Shown here: piece after piece, positions 1 to 8,345 of the stretch | How positions within the stretch are numbered: the first letter of the stretch is position 1 | Layout: every line of letters begins with the position of its first letter | DNA from: Knoellia subterranea KCTC 19937 | GTDB taxonomy: Bacteria; Actinomycetota; Actinomycetes; Actinomycetales; Dermatophilaceae | DNA length: 64,000 nucleotides | Assembly (NCBI RefSeq): GCF_000768685.1 | Contig: NZ_AVPK01000002.1 | Coordinates: 310,001 to 374,000 of the forward strand | Direction: 5' to 3' | Translations under genes and position numbers: made by a program | The notes under the pieces: model-generated | What the model saw: the letters and a program-made list of their open reading frames with translations, nothing else | Databases searched by the model: none | Told to the model about the DNA's origin: nothing

Positions 1-53
1 ACACGCAACGGTAAATATTGCGGCACAAGTGTGACGAACGAGTGATCTATCCG

Positions 54-59
54 TATCCT
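54..59 (+). promoter_or_regulatory. -10 element of kamA, leaderless
   Basis: TATCCT lies exactly 7 nt before the kamA ATG, so the transcript probably begins at or next to the start codon. A TGACG-containing -35-like sequence lies about 17 nt upstream. Inferred from spacing only. Confidence 0.55.
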
Positions 60-66
60 CGCAGAC

Positions 67-1512
67 ATGACGACGAACATCGAGCAGCCCTACGTCTACC
101 GGCGTCGCGAGCTCATCGAGCCCGACTGGACCCGCTTCCCGGGATGGCGCGACGTGACCCGCGCCGACTGGGAGAACGCCCAGTGGCAGCGCGTGAACTG
201 CGTGAAGAACTTCGGCCAGCTGCGCACCGTGATGGGCGACCTGCTCACGGACGAGTTCTACGCGGACCTCGAGCGCGACCAGGCCGAGCGCGCGACGATG
301 TCGATGCTCGTCCCGCCGCAGATGATCAACACGATGGTCCCCTCGACCGTCGAGCCGATGCCGGCCGCGGGCGCCGACTTCACCGAGGCGTTCATGGCCG
401 ACCCGGTGCGCCGCTACATGCTCCCCGTGTTCAGCGACCGTCGCACCGACTGGGCCTCGCACCCATTCGCCGCGCGCGACAGCCTCCACGAGCACGACAT
501 GTGGGCCGTCGAGGGTCTGACCCACCGCTACCCCACCAAGGTCCTCGCCGAGATGCTGCCGACGTGCCCGCAGTACTGCGGCCACTGCACGCGCATGGAC
601 CTCGTCGGCAACTCCACGCCGCAGATCGTCAAGCTCAAGCTCGAGGGCAAGCCGGTCGACCGCCACGCCGCGATGCTCGACTACCTCCAGCGCACCCCCG
701 GCGTCCGTGACGTCGTGGTCTCCGGTGGCGACGTCGCCAACATGCCGTGGAAGAACCTCGAGGGCTTCCTCGACAAGCTCCTGCGCATCGACAACATCCG
801 CGACATCCGCCTCGCCACCAAGGCGCTCATGGGCCTGCCGCAGCACTGGCTCCAGCCTGACGTCGTCGAGGGTGTCGGTCGCGTGTCGGCCCTGGCGCGC
901 TCCCGCGGCGTCTCGCTCGCGATCCACACGCACGTCAACCACGCGAACTCGGTGACGCCGCTCGTTGCGGACGCCGCCAAGGCCATGCTCGAGGCCGGCG
1001 TCCGCGACGTCCGCAACCAGGGCGTGCTCATGCGTGGTGTCAACGACTCGACCGAGCAGCTCCTCGACCTCTGCTTCGCCCTCCAGGACGAGGCCATGAT
1101 CACGCCGTACTACTTCTACATGTGCGACATGATCCCGTTCTCGGAGCACTGGCGACTCGCGCTCCACGAGGCGCAGCACCTGCAGCACTCGATGATGGGC
1201 TACCTCCCCGGCTTCGCGACGCCGCGCATCGTCTGCGACGTGCCGTTCGTCGGCAAGCGGTGGGTGCACCAGGTCGACAGCTACGACCTCGACAAGGGCA
1301 TGTCCTTCTGGCGCAAGAACTACCGCACGTCCATCGAGGGATCGGACGAGCAGGCGCTGTCGCGCGAGTACGTCTACTACGACCCGATCTACACCCTCCC
1401 CGAGTCCGGGCAGCAGTGGTGGCGCACGAACACCGACGTCGACCAGGTGCACGCCGCGGCGCTCGCCGGCGCCACGGCCAGCCGGGACGCGTCGGCGGCC
1501 GACCTGGCCTGA
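67..1512 (+). CDS. kamA: KamA family radical SAM lysine 2,3-aminomutase
   Basis: Predicted to interconvert L-alpha-lysine and L-beta-lysine with an iron-sulfur cluster, S-adenosylmethionine and PLP. The 481-residue protein carries the radical SAM motif CPQYCGHC with cysteines near residues 167, 171 and 174, and the family segment RGVND near residue 320. Length matches full-size aminomutases rather than the shorter EpmB enzymes, and no epmA partner is nearby. Beta-lysine is known as an osmolyte and antibiotic precursor, but no beta-lysine acetyltransferase is adjacent, so the physiological role is open. The ATG at 67 follows a -10 TATCCT by 7 nt. A strong hairpin follows the gene. The exact substrate (lysine versus glutamate) cannot be settled by eye. 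Confidence 0.88.
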   Translation: MTTNIEQPYVYRRRELIEPDWTRFPGWRDVTRADWENAQWQRVNCVKNFGQLRTVMGDLLTDEFYADLERDQAERATMSMLVPPQMINTMVPSTVEPMPAAGADFTEAFMADPVRRYMLPVFSDRRTDWASHPFAARDSLHEHDMWAVEGLTHRYPTKVLAEMLPTCPQYCGHCTRMDLVGNSTPQIVKLKLEGKPVDRHAAMLDYLQRTPGVRDVVVSGGDVANMPWKNLEGFLDKLLRIDNIRDIRLATKALMGLPQHWLQPDVVEGVGRVSALARSRGVSLAIHTHVNHANSVTPLVADAAKAMLEAGVRDVRNQGVLMRGVNDSTEQLLDLCFALQDEAMITPYYFYMCDMIPFSEHWRLALHEAQHLQHSMMGYLPGFATPRIVCDVPFVGKRWVHQVDSYDLDKGMSFWRKNYRTSIEGSDEQALSREYVYYDPIYTLPESGQQWWRTNTDVDQVHAAALAGATASRDASAADLA

Positions 1513-1529
1513 CCGCCCGAGAGGCTCCC

Positions 1530-1566
1530 GCAGGCCCGAACCCCATTTCCCGGGGTTCGGGCCTGC
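1530..1566 (+). terminator. hairpin after kamA
   Basis: A perfect 15-bp inverted repeat (1530-1544 with 1552-1566) and a 7-nt loop lies between kamA and ybaK. It has no T-tract, as is usual for terminators in high-GC actinobacteria. Confidence 0.75.
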
Positions 1567-1603
1567 GTGCGTTGTGCTCCGCGCCGCGGCATACCCTCGC
1601 GTC

Positions 1604-2098
1604 ATGGGACGCAAGGACCGCGGTGGTTCGGTGGGCACTCCGGCGACGGTCGCGCTGACGCGCGCGAAGATTCCGTATGCCGTCCGCGCCTACGAGCACG
1701 ACCCTGCGGCTGAGTCGTTCGGTCTCGAAGCGGCGGAGGCACTCGGGGTCGAGCCCGGGCGCGTGTTCAAGACGTTGCTCGTCGACACGGGCTCCGGACT
1801 GGCCGTCGGCGTCGTTCCGGTGGATCGCTCACTCGATCTCAAGGCGATGGCATCTGCCCTCGGCGTGAAGAAGGTTGCGATGGCGGATCCCGTTGCGGCA
1901 GAGCGCAGTTCGGGCTACGTCGTCGGAGGAATCTCTCCGATTGGACAGAAGCGCGCCCTGCCGACGGTGGTGGATGCTTCGGCTTCCGAGCACAAGACCG
2001 TGCTTGTGTCCGGCGGGCGTCGGGGCCTCGACATCGAGCTCTCCCCCGCCGACCTGGTCACTGCCACCTCTGGAAGCACGGCCCCGATCGCGCGTTAG
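1604..2098 (+). CDS. ybaK: YbaK/EbsC family Cys-tRNA(Pro) deacylase
   Basis: Predicted editing enzyme that hydrolyses cysteine mischarged on tRNA(Pro). The 164-residue protein has the whole YbaK fold order: an N-terminal segment with TRAKIPY, the KTLLV strand and helix, the SLDLKAMA helix, a glycine-rich YVVGGISPIGQK loop and the C-terminal SGGRRGLDIEL segment, all typical of the family. The ATG at 1604 is chosen because TACCCT (1592-1597) sits 6 nt upstream, indicating a leaderless start; an upstream ATG-like extension would run back into the promoter. Its stop overlaps the stop of the convergent hypothetical gene by 4 nt. Confidence 0.9.
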   Translation: MGRKDRGGSVGTPATVALTRAKIPYAVRAYEHDPAAESFGLEAAEALGVEPGRVFKTLLVDTGSGLAVGVVPVDRSLDLKAMASALGVKKVAMADPVAAERSSGYVVGGISPIGQKRALPTVVDASASEHKTVLVSGGRRGLDIELSPADLVTATSGSTAPIAR

Positions 2099-2514
2099 GA
2101 CGCCATCCGCAGGTGGTCGGGCAGCTCCCGCACCGCGTTCTCTGTCGCGACGTAGGTCGCCAGGAGGTCGACGCCGACGTCACGAGTGATGTCGACGAGG
2201 ATCTGGTGCGTTGACCGGTCCCTGTCCGTGAAGAGTGCCGAACCGTCACGACCGATGGCCGCAACCACTGCCGGAGGTCGTAACTGCTCGAGCATCATGG
2301 TCACCGGAACTCTGAGCTCCTCCGGGTCGACCGATCCCATCTCGCCGATGAGGACGGGCTGGACACAACGGTGTTCGTCGTCGAGCAGGACGAGGGCGAG
2401 GCAGCCCTCCACCCGGTCAAAGTGCCCGACGAACAGGTCCACGGCGTCAGCGCGCAGGATCGGGTCGTCGAGGGGGAGGTCGCGGAAGTTCTGGGGCAGG
2501 TTCTCGAAGGTCAT
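2095..2514 (-). CDS. hypothetical protein, 139 aa
   Basis: I do not recognise this protein. It is a soluble, acidic protein starting MTFENLPQNF with no obvious catalytic motif, transmembrane segment or signal peptide; alternating hydrophobic strands and a helix-rich C-terminus suggest a small alpha/beta fold. An in-frame ATG 16 codons upstream would add a hydrophobic stretch; the inner ATG at 2514 was preferred because the next residues look like a conserved N-terminus, but this is not certain. It lies in the same direction after the Lrp-type regulator gene, with a 75-nt gap, and overlaps the ybaK stop tail to tail. Confidence 0.5.
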   Translation of the reverse strand: MTFENLPQNFRDLPLDDPILRADAVDLFVGHFDRVEGCLALVLLDDEHRCVQPVLIGEMGSVDPEELRVPVTMMLEQLRPPAVVAAIGRDGSALFTDRDRSTHQILVDITRDVGVDLLATYVATENAVRELPDHLRMAS

Positions 2515-2589
2515 GAACCAGATCGTGCCCAAAATCGCGAAAGTCGCCGCGAGGTTTTCCACAGCCCCGTTCCCGCAGGAGCCGGCGGG

Positions 2590-3012
2590 CTACTCCCAGG
2601 GGGTCGAGAGAACGACCGTCGTCTTGGTCGAGACGTTGGCCTTGCCCCGGATCGTGGCCAGCAATTCCTCGAGCTCCAACGGAGTCGCGACGCGGACCTT
2701 GAGGACGTAGTTCATGTCACCGGCGACGGAGTGGCACTCCTCGATCGCCGGGACATCACGCAGGCGCTCCGGGATGTCGTCGGGAGCCGCTGGGTCGAGC
2801 GGTGTGATCGAGATGAAGGCCGTCATGGCCACGCCGATCGCTGCATGGTCGACGCGGGCGGTGTAGCCCTTGATGACGCCGCGCTTCTCGAGGCGTCGGA
2901 CCCGCTGGTGCACGGCGGACGTCGACATTCCGAGAGTTCGTCCGAGGTCGGTGTAGCTCATCCGTCCATCGGTCGAGAGTTGCTCGACGATCTTGCGGTC
3001 CAGGTCCTCCAC
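2590..3012 (-). CDS. Lrp/AsnC family transcriptional regulator
   Basis: A 140-residue feast/famine regulator: an N-terminal AsnC-type winged helix-turn-helix (residues 1-60, motif LDRKIVEQL then RMSYTDLGRTLGMS) followed by the ligand-binding RAM domain (about 65-140). Such proteins bind amino acids and regulate amino-acid metabolism; a nearby target could be kamA 3 kb away, but that is only a guess. The GTG start at 3012 is supported by TAGGGT (complement of 3019-3024) 6 nt upstream. It is divergent from the small membrane protein gene at 3041, so the 28-bp gap holds both promoters. Confidence 0.9.
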   Translation of the reverse strand: MEDLDRKIVEQLSTDGRMSYTDLGRTLGMSTSAVHQRVRRLEKRGVIKGYTARVDHAAIGVAMTAFISITPLDPAAPDDIPERLRDVPAIEECHSVAGDMNYVLKVRVATPLELEELLATIRGKANVSTKTTVVLSTPWE

Positions 3013-3040
3013 AGCGCCACCCTAGTCATTTCGGGGCAGG

Positions 3041-3409
3041 ATGCAGGACATGTCCACGCCGACGCCGTCCACCCGCCGCCCCCGTGGCTCACTCATCGTC
3101 CTCGTCGTGCTCGCGGTGGCCTGGGTGCTGTGGGCGATCTGGTGGGCGAGCGCCCCTGACCACAACGCCAACGGACAGTGCGAGGGCCTCGGGTGGGGAT
3201 GCACGCTCACACCGCGCGATTTCGCCTCGTTCGCGGGCGCGATCCTGCTCGCACCACTGAGCGCGCTGGCGCTGTTCGTGACGGGTGTCGTGCGGTTGGT
3301 GCGGATCGGCAAGGGGTCGGCCAGGACCCTCTGGGACCTCGTGATCGGAGCGCTCCTCCTTGCGGGGGCCGCATGGTTCCTCGTCGGTCTCGTGCGAGGT
3401 GCCATCTGA
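3041..3409 (+). CDS. small membrane protein, hypothetical
   Basis: A 122-residue protein with three predicted transmembrane helices (about residues 18-37, 60-85 and 98-118) and a short loop containing two cysteines (GQCEGLGWGC), which could form a disulphide outside the membrane. I do not recognise the family. An alternative ATG at 3050 would shorten it by three residues; neither start has a convincing ribosome binding site. It is divergent from the Lrp-type regulator and could be its target. Confidence 0.6.
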   Translation: MQDMSTPTPSTRRPRGSLIVLVVLAVAWVLWAIWWASAPDHNANGQCEGLGWGCTLTPRDFASFAGAILLAPLSALALFVTGVVRLVRIGKGSARTLWDLVIGALLLAGAAWFLVGLVRGAI

Positions 3410-3435
3410 GGCAGGGAGGCCCGGTCCGGCCCAAC

Positions 3436-3441
3436 TAGGGT
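3436..3441 (+). promoter_or_regulatory. -10 TAGGGT of the exonuclease gene
   Basis: TAGGGT is followed by 7 nt and then ATG at 3449. It rules against the GTG at 3440, which overlaps this -10 and could not be on the transcript. Confidence 0.6.
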
Positions 3442-3448
3442 GAACGCC

Positions 3449-4438
3449 ATGACGAATCGGCTGCTGCTGCTCGACTCCGCCTCGCTCTACTTCCGGGCGT
3501 TCTACGGCGTTCCGGACCAGCGGAGTTCCTCATCGGAGCACCCGACGAACGCCCTGCGCGGCTTCCTCGACATGATCGCCACGCTCGTCGCGGCTCACCA
3601 CCCGACACATCTCGTGGCCTGCTGGGACAACGACTGGCGACCGCAGTTCCGGGTCGATCTCATCCCGAGCTACAAGGCGCACCGAGTTGCAGAGCCGGCG
3701 GGTTCGGCGCCTGCGCCCACGATTGGTGACGCGCCCGACCAAGCACACCCCGCCTCGGCCGACACGGCCGCCGAGGAGGTCCCCGATGACCTGGCGCCCC
3801 AGGTCCCGCTCATCGCCGATGCCCTCGCGGCCCTGGGCATCGCCCGCCTCGGCGCGGATGGGTTCGAGGCCGATGACGTCATCGGCACTCTCGTCGAACG
3901 GCACCGGGGTTCGATGCCCATCGACGTCGTCACTGGCGACCGCGACCTCCTCCAGCTCATCGACGACGCCAACGGCGTCCGCGTGCTCTACACAGGCAAA
4001 GGCGGTGTGCGAGAACCGGATCAGGGCACCGAGGCGTACCTGGAGCAGCGGTATGCCGTGTCGTCCGGTGACGCGTACCTCGACATGTCGATCCTTCGTG
4101 GAGACACCAGCGACGGGCTTCCGGGAGTCAAGGGCATCGGCGACAAGACCGCGGCACAGTTGATCACGGCATACGGATCGCTCCAAGGCCTTCGCAAGGC
4201 GGTCGCGGACGGCGACCCGACGATCAAGGGCGCTCGTCGGACGAACCTCGAGGCGGCGTCGGACTACCTCGATGTCGCACCACGGGTCGTGCGGGTCGCC
4301 CGCGATGCCCCCGTGGCCGACTTCGACATCGCGCTGCCCACGGCCGTCGCCGACACCCGCTTGCTCAGCGAGCTCGCGTCGACCTACGGGATCACGAACC
4401 CGATCAACCGCGTCCTCGCCGCGCTCCAGATCCCCTGA
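3449..4438 (+). CDS. 5'-3' exonuclease (FEN/PIN fold), polymerase I-like small domain
   Basis: A free-standing 329-residue homologue of the 5' nuclease domain of DNA polymerase I, probably acting on flaps or RNA primers. Metal-binding acidic clusters are present: LLLLDSASLYFRA at the N-terminus, ACWDN, ADDVIGTL, DVVTGDRDLLQL, and the helix-hairpin-helix region GLPGVKGIGDKTA that grips DNA. There is no polymerase domain. Residues about 90-115 form a Pro/Ala/Asp-rich insert in the helical arch region. Mycobacteria and relatives carry a similar stand-alone exonuclease beside polA. The start at 3449 follows from the leaderless promoter. Convergent with helY. Confidence 0.9.
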   Translation: MTNRLLLLDSASLYFRAFYGVPDQRSSSSEHPTNALRGFLDMIATLVAAHHPTHLVACWDNDWRPQFRVDLIPSYKAHRVAEPAGSAPAPTIGDAPDQAHPASADTAAEEVPDDLAPQVPLIADALAALGIARLGADGFEADDVIGTLVERHRGSMPIDVVTGDRDLLQLIDDANGVRVLYTGKGGVREPDQGTEAYLEQRYAVSSGDAYLDMSILRGDTSDGLPGVKGIGDKTAAQLITAYGSLQGLRKAVADGDPTIKGARRTNLEAASDYLDVAPRVVRVARDAPVADFDIALPTAVADTRLLSELASTYGITNPINRVLAALQIP

Positions 4439-4492
4439 TCACCACCATGCCCACGCAGAGCGTGGGACCCGCGCCGAAGGTGGGATGTTCTG

Positions 4493-4523
4493 ACTTCGCT
4501 TGATCGCGGCGATGAAGCGAAGT
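4493..4523. terminator. bidirectional hairpin between exonuclease and helY
   Basis: A perfect 9-bp inverted repeat, ACTTCGCTT (4493-4501) with AAGCGAAGT (4515-4523), sits in the 118-bp gap between two convergent genes, so it can serve both strands. The rest of the gap shows nothing else clear apart from a short CCACGC/GCGTGG hairpin near 4450. Confidence 0.55.
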
Positions 4524-4556
4524 GAGAGAAACCCACTTCAGGCGGGAAAGTTGCGG

Positions 4557-7436
4557 TCAGTCGAGGCGGTCGGCGGCGACCACACCGCGCATGACACCGT
4601 CGATCGCCTTGCGAGCCGTGCGCCGCAGCTCGGTGTCAGGTGCCGCGTCGGCGATCTGACCGAGCAGGTCCACGATCTGCTTGCAGCGGCGCACGAAGTC
4701 ACCCGCCGCCATGTCCTGACCGCGCAGCACCGTGTCGAGGCGCTCGCCGCTCGCCCACCGGTGGACCATCCACGCCATGCCCGCATCGGGCAACTCCGTT
4801 GTCTCGAGGCCGTGCTCGCCCTCGAGGTCGTCGAGTTCGCTCCATCGCCGCTGCATCTGCGTGACGGCCTCGGCGACCTCGTCGTTGGGCATGCGCGGTG
4901 ACGGGTCGGCCTGGTCGTGGCGGGGCTCGTGGACGAGCGTCGAGACGCACGCGGCCAGTCCGGGCGCGTCGAGCCGCTTCCAGATGTCCTGACGCAGGCA
5001 CTCGGCCGCGAGCAGATCGCGCTCGGTGTAGAGCCGGCGCAGTCGCTCACCACGCTCGGTGACCGTGTCGTCCTCCAGGTAGCCCAGCTGGGTCAGCACG
5101 ATGCAGATCCGGTCGAAGGTGCGCGCGACCGAGTTGGTGCGACCTTCCACCTTGCGCTTGAGTCCCGACGTCTCCCGTTGCAGACGGTGCCAACGCTCGG
5201 CCCATCGGGCGTGGTTCTCACGGTCCGGGCACTCGTGGCATGGGTGCGCCTTGAGCTCGGCACGCAGGTGCGCGATGCGGTCGTTCTCCGGGGCCTGCTC
5301 CTCGCGCCCCGCCTTGGGCGCCGACGGCTCAAGGTCGTACGGCACCGCGATCCGCATCGTCGTTGCCAGGTCGCGACGGGACTTCGGGGACTTCGGGTTG
5401 AAGTGCTTCGGGACCGTGATCCGGGTCGCGGCCTCGACCGGCACCGGCACGTCAGTGAGTGTGAGCCGACGGAACTGCTTGTCCTCGGTCACCACGCCCG
5501 GGCCGCTCGGAGCACCCTTGCCCGTGCGCGCGGACTGGACGACGACTGCCCATCCGGCTCGTCGCCCGGCCGGCACCCTGAACACGTCACCGACCTTGAG
5601 GTTCTCCAGGCTGAGGGCGGCCTCCGCGCGACGCCCGGCAGACCGCTTGCGCGCGCCATCCTTCTCCGCGTCGGCGATGGCACGGCGCAGCGCTGCATAC
5701 TCGCGGAAGTCGCCGAGATGACAGTGCATCGACTCGGCGTAACCCTCGAGCGCTTCATCGTTGCGGCGGACCTTCGTTGCCAACCCGACCACGGCCCGGT
5801 CCGCCTGGAATTGGGCGAAGGACGTCTCGAGGATCTCCCTGGCCACCGGCCGCCCCACCTGCGCAACGAGGTTCACCGCCATGTTGTAGGTCGGCTTGAA
5901 GCTCGACCTCAGTGGATAGGTGCGCGTTGAGGCCAGACCACCCACAGCGAGCGGATCGAGACCACGGCTCCACTGCACGACGGCATGGCCCTCGATGTCG
6001 ATGCCTCGACGGCCCGCGCGCCCGGTGAGCTGGGTGTATTCGGCCGGCGTCACATCGGCGTGGGTCTCACCGTTGAACTTCACGAGCTTCTCGAGGACGA
6101 CGGTGCGAGCCGGCATGTTGATGCCGAGCGCCAGCGTCTCCGTGGCAAAGACTGCCCGGATGCGCCCCGCGGTGAAGAGCTCCTCGACGATTTCGCGGAA
6201 GAGCGGCAGCATCCCCGCATGGTGGCAGGCGAAGCCGCGCGACAGCCCCTCGACGAAGTCGAAATAGCCGAGGATCCCGAGGTCCTCGTCGGCCAGGGAG
6301 CCCATTCGTTCCTCGACGAGCCGCCGAATGCGCTCACCCTCGCGTTGCGGGATGAGGCGGGTGTCGGCAGACAGCAGCTGCCCAACGGCCCCCTCGCAGC
6401 CCATTCGACTGAAGATGAAGGTGATCGCCGGCAGCAGCCCCTCGCGATCGAGCTGCGCGATGACCTCGGCCCGGGTTGCTCCTCCCCCGGGTCGGCCTCC
6501 GCGCACGAAGCCCCGCTGCTCGCGCTCGGTTCGGGCACCACCGACCGACGCACCCCCGCGCCCGGGCCCACGCCGGTCTCGGTGGTCGCGGTGGTCGCGG
6601 TGGTCGCGATGACCGTCACGACCCTGGCGACCGTGTCGCGGCCCGAAGTCCGCTCCACGTCCGCGGTCGCGGGTGCTCCCCCGCACCCAGCCGTCGTCGG
6701 CTCGACGCTGCTCGGTACCCCGAATCGCCTGCAGCAGTTCGGGATTCACGCGTGAAGTGGACCCGTCCTCGCGCGGCTCGGCCGTCTCGTCGACGAAGAG
6801 ATCGAACATCGAGGTGCCCACGAGCATGTGCTGCCACAGGGGCACCGGACGGTGCTCCGACACCACGACGGAATGGTTCCCCCGAACCTCCGCGAGCCAG
6901 TCACCGAACTCCTCGGCGTTGCTCACCGTCGCCGACAACGAGATCACCTGGACGGACTCCGGCAGGTGGATGATGACCTCTTCCCAGACGGCGCCTCGGA
7001 AGCGGTCGGCGAGGTAGTGGACCTCGTCCATGACGACGAAACCCAGTCCCTGCAAGGTGGTCGACCCGGCATACACCATGTTGCGCAGCACCTCGGTCGT
7101 CATGACGACGACAGGCGCCTCACCGTTGATCGACGAGTCGCCCGTGAGCAGCCCGACCTTGTCGGCACCGTGGGCGGCGACGAGGTCGTGGTACTTCTGG
7201 TTCGACAGGGCCTTGATCGGCGTCGTGTAGAACGCCTTGCGCCCAGTCGCCAGGGCGAGGTGCACGGCGAACTCACCGACGATGGTCTTGCCGGCGCCCG
7301 TCGGTGCGGCGACGAGGACGCCCTGTCCGGCCTCGACGGCGGTGCAGCCCTCGATCTGGAACGCGTCGAGGGGGAAGCCCTTGGTCGCGATGAAGGCGGA
7401 CAGATGGGGACCGTAATCACGTGTCTGACCGCTCAT
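4557..7436 (-). CDS. helY: HelY/Ski2-like DEAD/DEAH box RNA helicase
   Basis: A 959-residue superfamily 2 helicase of the Mtr4/Ski2 type, likely involved in RNA turnover. Walker A APTGAGKT near residue 43, DEVH box in VVMDEVHYLADRF near 135, the SLSAT motif III, second RecA domain with QLTGRAGRRGID, and a C-terminal DSHCT domain. Between the two RecA domains is an Arg/Gly/Asp-rich insert (roughly residues 245-330) containing four consecutive H-R-D triplets encoded by a 9-bp tandem repeat; it looks disordered and could be an RNA-binding tail. The gene is last in the pafB-pafC-tatA-tatC-kinase run, starting 9 nt after the preceding stop. Confidence 0.92.
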   Translation of the reverse strand: MSGQTRDYGPHLSAFIATKGFPLDAFQIEGCTAVEAGQGVLVAAPTGAGKTIVGEFAVHLALATGRKAFYTTPIKALSNQKYHDLVAAHGADKVGLLTGDSSINGEAPVVVMTTEVLRNMVYAGSTTLQGLGFVVMDEVHYLADRFRGAVWEEVIIHLPESVQVISLSATVSNAEEFGDWLAEVRGNHSVVVSEHRPVPLWQHMLVGTSMFDLFVDETAEPREDGSTSRVNPELLQAIRGTEQRRADDGWVRGSTRDRGRGADFGPRHGRQGRDGHRDHRDHRDHRDRRGPGRGGASVGGARTEREQRGFVRGGRPGGGATRAEVIAQLDREGLLPAITFIFSRMGCEGAVGQLLSADTRLIPQREGERIRRLVEERMGSLADEDLGILGYFDFVEGLSRGFACHHAGMLPLFREIVEELFTAGRIRAVFATETLALGINMPARTVVLEKLVKFNGETHADVTPAEYTQLTGRAGRRGIDIEGHAVVQWSRGLDPLAVGGLASTRTYPLRSSFKPTYNMAVNLVAQVGRPVAREILETSFAQFQADRAVVGLATKVRRNDEALEGYAESMHCHLGDFREYAALRRAIADAEKDGARKRSAGRRAEAALSLENLKVGDVFRVPAGRRAGWAVVVQSARTGKGAPSGPGVVTEDKQFRRLTLTDVPVPVEAATRITVPKHFNPKSPKSRRDLATTMRIAVPYDLEPSAPKAGREEQAPENDRIAHLRAELKAHPCHECPDRENHARWAERWHRLQRETSGLKRKVEGRTNSVARTFDRICIVLTQLGYLEDDTVTERGERLRRLYTERDLLAAECLRQDIWKRLDAPGLAACVSTLVHEPRHDQADPSPRMPNDEVAEAVTQMQRRWSELDDLEGEHGLETTELPDAGMAWMVHRWASGERLDTVLRGQDMAAGDFVRRCKQIVDLLGQIADAAPDTELRRTARKAIDGVMRGVVAADRLD
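6580..6606. repeat. 9-bp tandem repeat inside helY
   Basis: Three perfect copies of CGGTGGTCG followed by a degenerate fourth copy. On the coding strand they encode the repeated triplet H-R-D in the disordered linker of the helicase. Such tracts are prone to slippage and may vary between strains. Confidence 0.85.
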
Positions 7437-7445
7437 GGCGTCAGG

Positions 7446-8345
7446 CTACGTCAGGACGGTGACTGCTCCCGGGACGACCTCGCACTCCATCGGCAGCGGC
7501 TCGAAGCGCTCGCCATCGGCATACGACACGATGCCCGTCGCCTCGAGCCGCACCCGTCGCCCGCGGAGGATCTCGACGGCGGGGTGCGACACGTGCTCGC
7601 CCTTGAAGACCTTGGGGAAGACACGCATGAGGGTCGGGATCGAGACCTCGTGGAGGATGAGGACATCGAGCAGTCCGTCGTCGTAACTCGCCTCCGGGAC
7701 GACCTTCATGCCCCCTCCGTATGCCGGCCCGTTGGCGATCGCGACGAGCATCGCCTTGGTCTCGTGCCGGGTACCGTCGACCTCGACGACGTAGGGAATG
7801 GGCTTGAAGACGCCGAGTTCGCGGGCGATGGCGAGGTTGTAGCGCATCTGCCCCTTGGGCCAGCTCCACCCGTTGGCCCGCTCGTTGACGACGGCGTCGA
7901 AACCGGCGGCGAGGACACCCACGAACCACCGGTCGTTCCCGTGTGGGTCGACGGTCCGCACCGCGTCGATCCTGCGGGTGGCGCCGTGGGTGATGCGCTC
8001 GACGGCCTTCGCGGCGTCCCGGACGGCGAGGCCGAGCTCCCGGGCGTTGTCGTTGCCCGTGCCGGCGGCGATGATGCCGAGCGGCATGTCCGTTCCAGCG
8101 ACGAGGTTGACGCCCAGGTGCACCATGCCGTCGCCGCCTGCGACGACGATGCAGTCCACGGCGCGGTCGGCGATCGCGGCCCGCGCACGCTCGACGGCGT
8201 GAGCGCCGTCCATAGCGGAGAGGTCGACGATGTCGTGACCCGAGGCGGCGAGAAGCGACGCGGCTTCGCGGCCGATCCGTGCGCCCGTGTTCTTGCCGGC
8301 GGTCGGGTTGATGACCAGGCCGATGCGGCGCGATGCGGCGGTCAC
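7446..8345 (-). CDS. diacylglycerol kinase-like lipid kinase
   Basis: A 299-residue member of the DAGK catalytic family (YegS/DgkB/sphingosine kinase-like). It shows the nucleotide-binding segment LVINPTAGKN at the N-terminus, GGDGMVHLGVNLV (the GGDG loop) and AAGTGNDNARELG, all diagnostic. Predicted to phosphorylate a lipid such as diacylglycerol with ATP at the membrane. The GTG start at 8345 overlaps the tatC stop (GTGA), which points to translational coupling; the much longer open frame reading back to 8861 is only the out-of-frame shadow of tatC. Confidence 0.88.
   Translation of the reverse strand: MTAASRRIGLVINPTAGKNTGARIGREAASLLAASGHDIVDLSAMDGAHAVERARAAIADRAVDCIVVAGGDGMVHLGVNLVAGTDMPLGIIAAGTGNDNARELGLAVRDAAKAVERITHGATRRIDAVRTVDPHGNDRWFVGVLAAGFDAVVNERANGWSWPKGQMRYNLAIARELGVFKPIPYVVEVDGTRHETKAMLVAIANGPAYGGGMKVVPEASYDDGLLDVLILHEVSIPTLMRVFPKVFKGEHVSHPAVEILRGRRVRLEATGIVSYADGERFEPLPMECEVVPGAVTVLT

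Noticed and set aside
2371-3159. plus-strand open frame over the hypothetical and Lrp genes
   Set aside because: The minus strand carries a clear AsnC-type regulator with its own -10; the plus frame has no motif.
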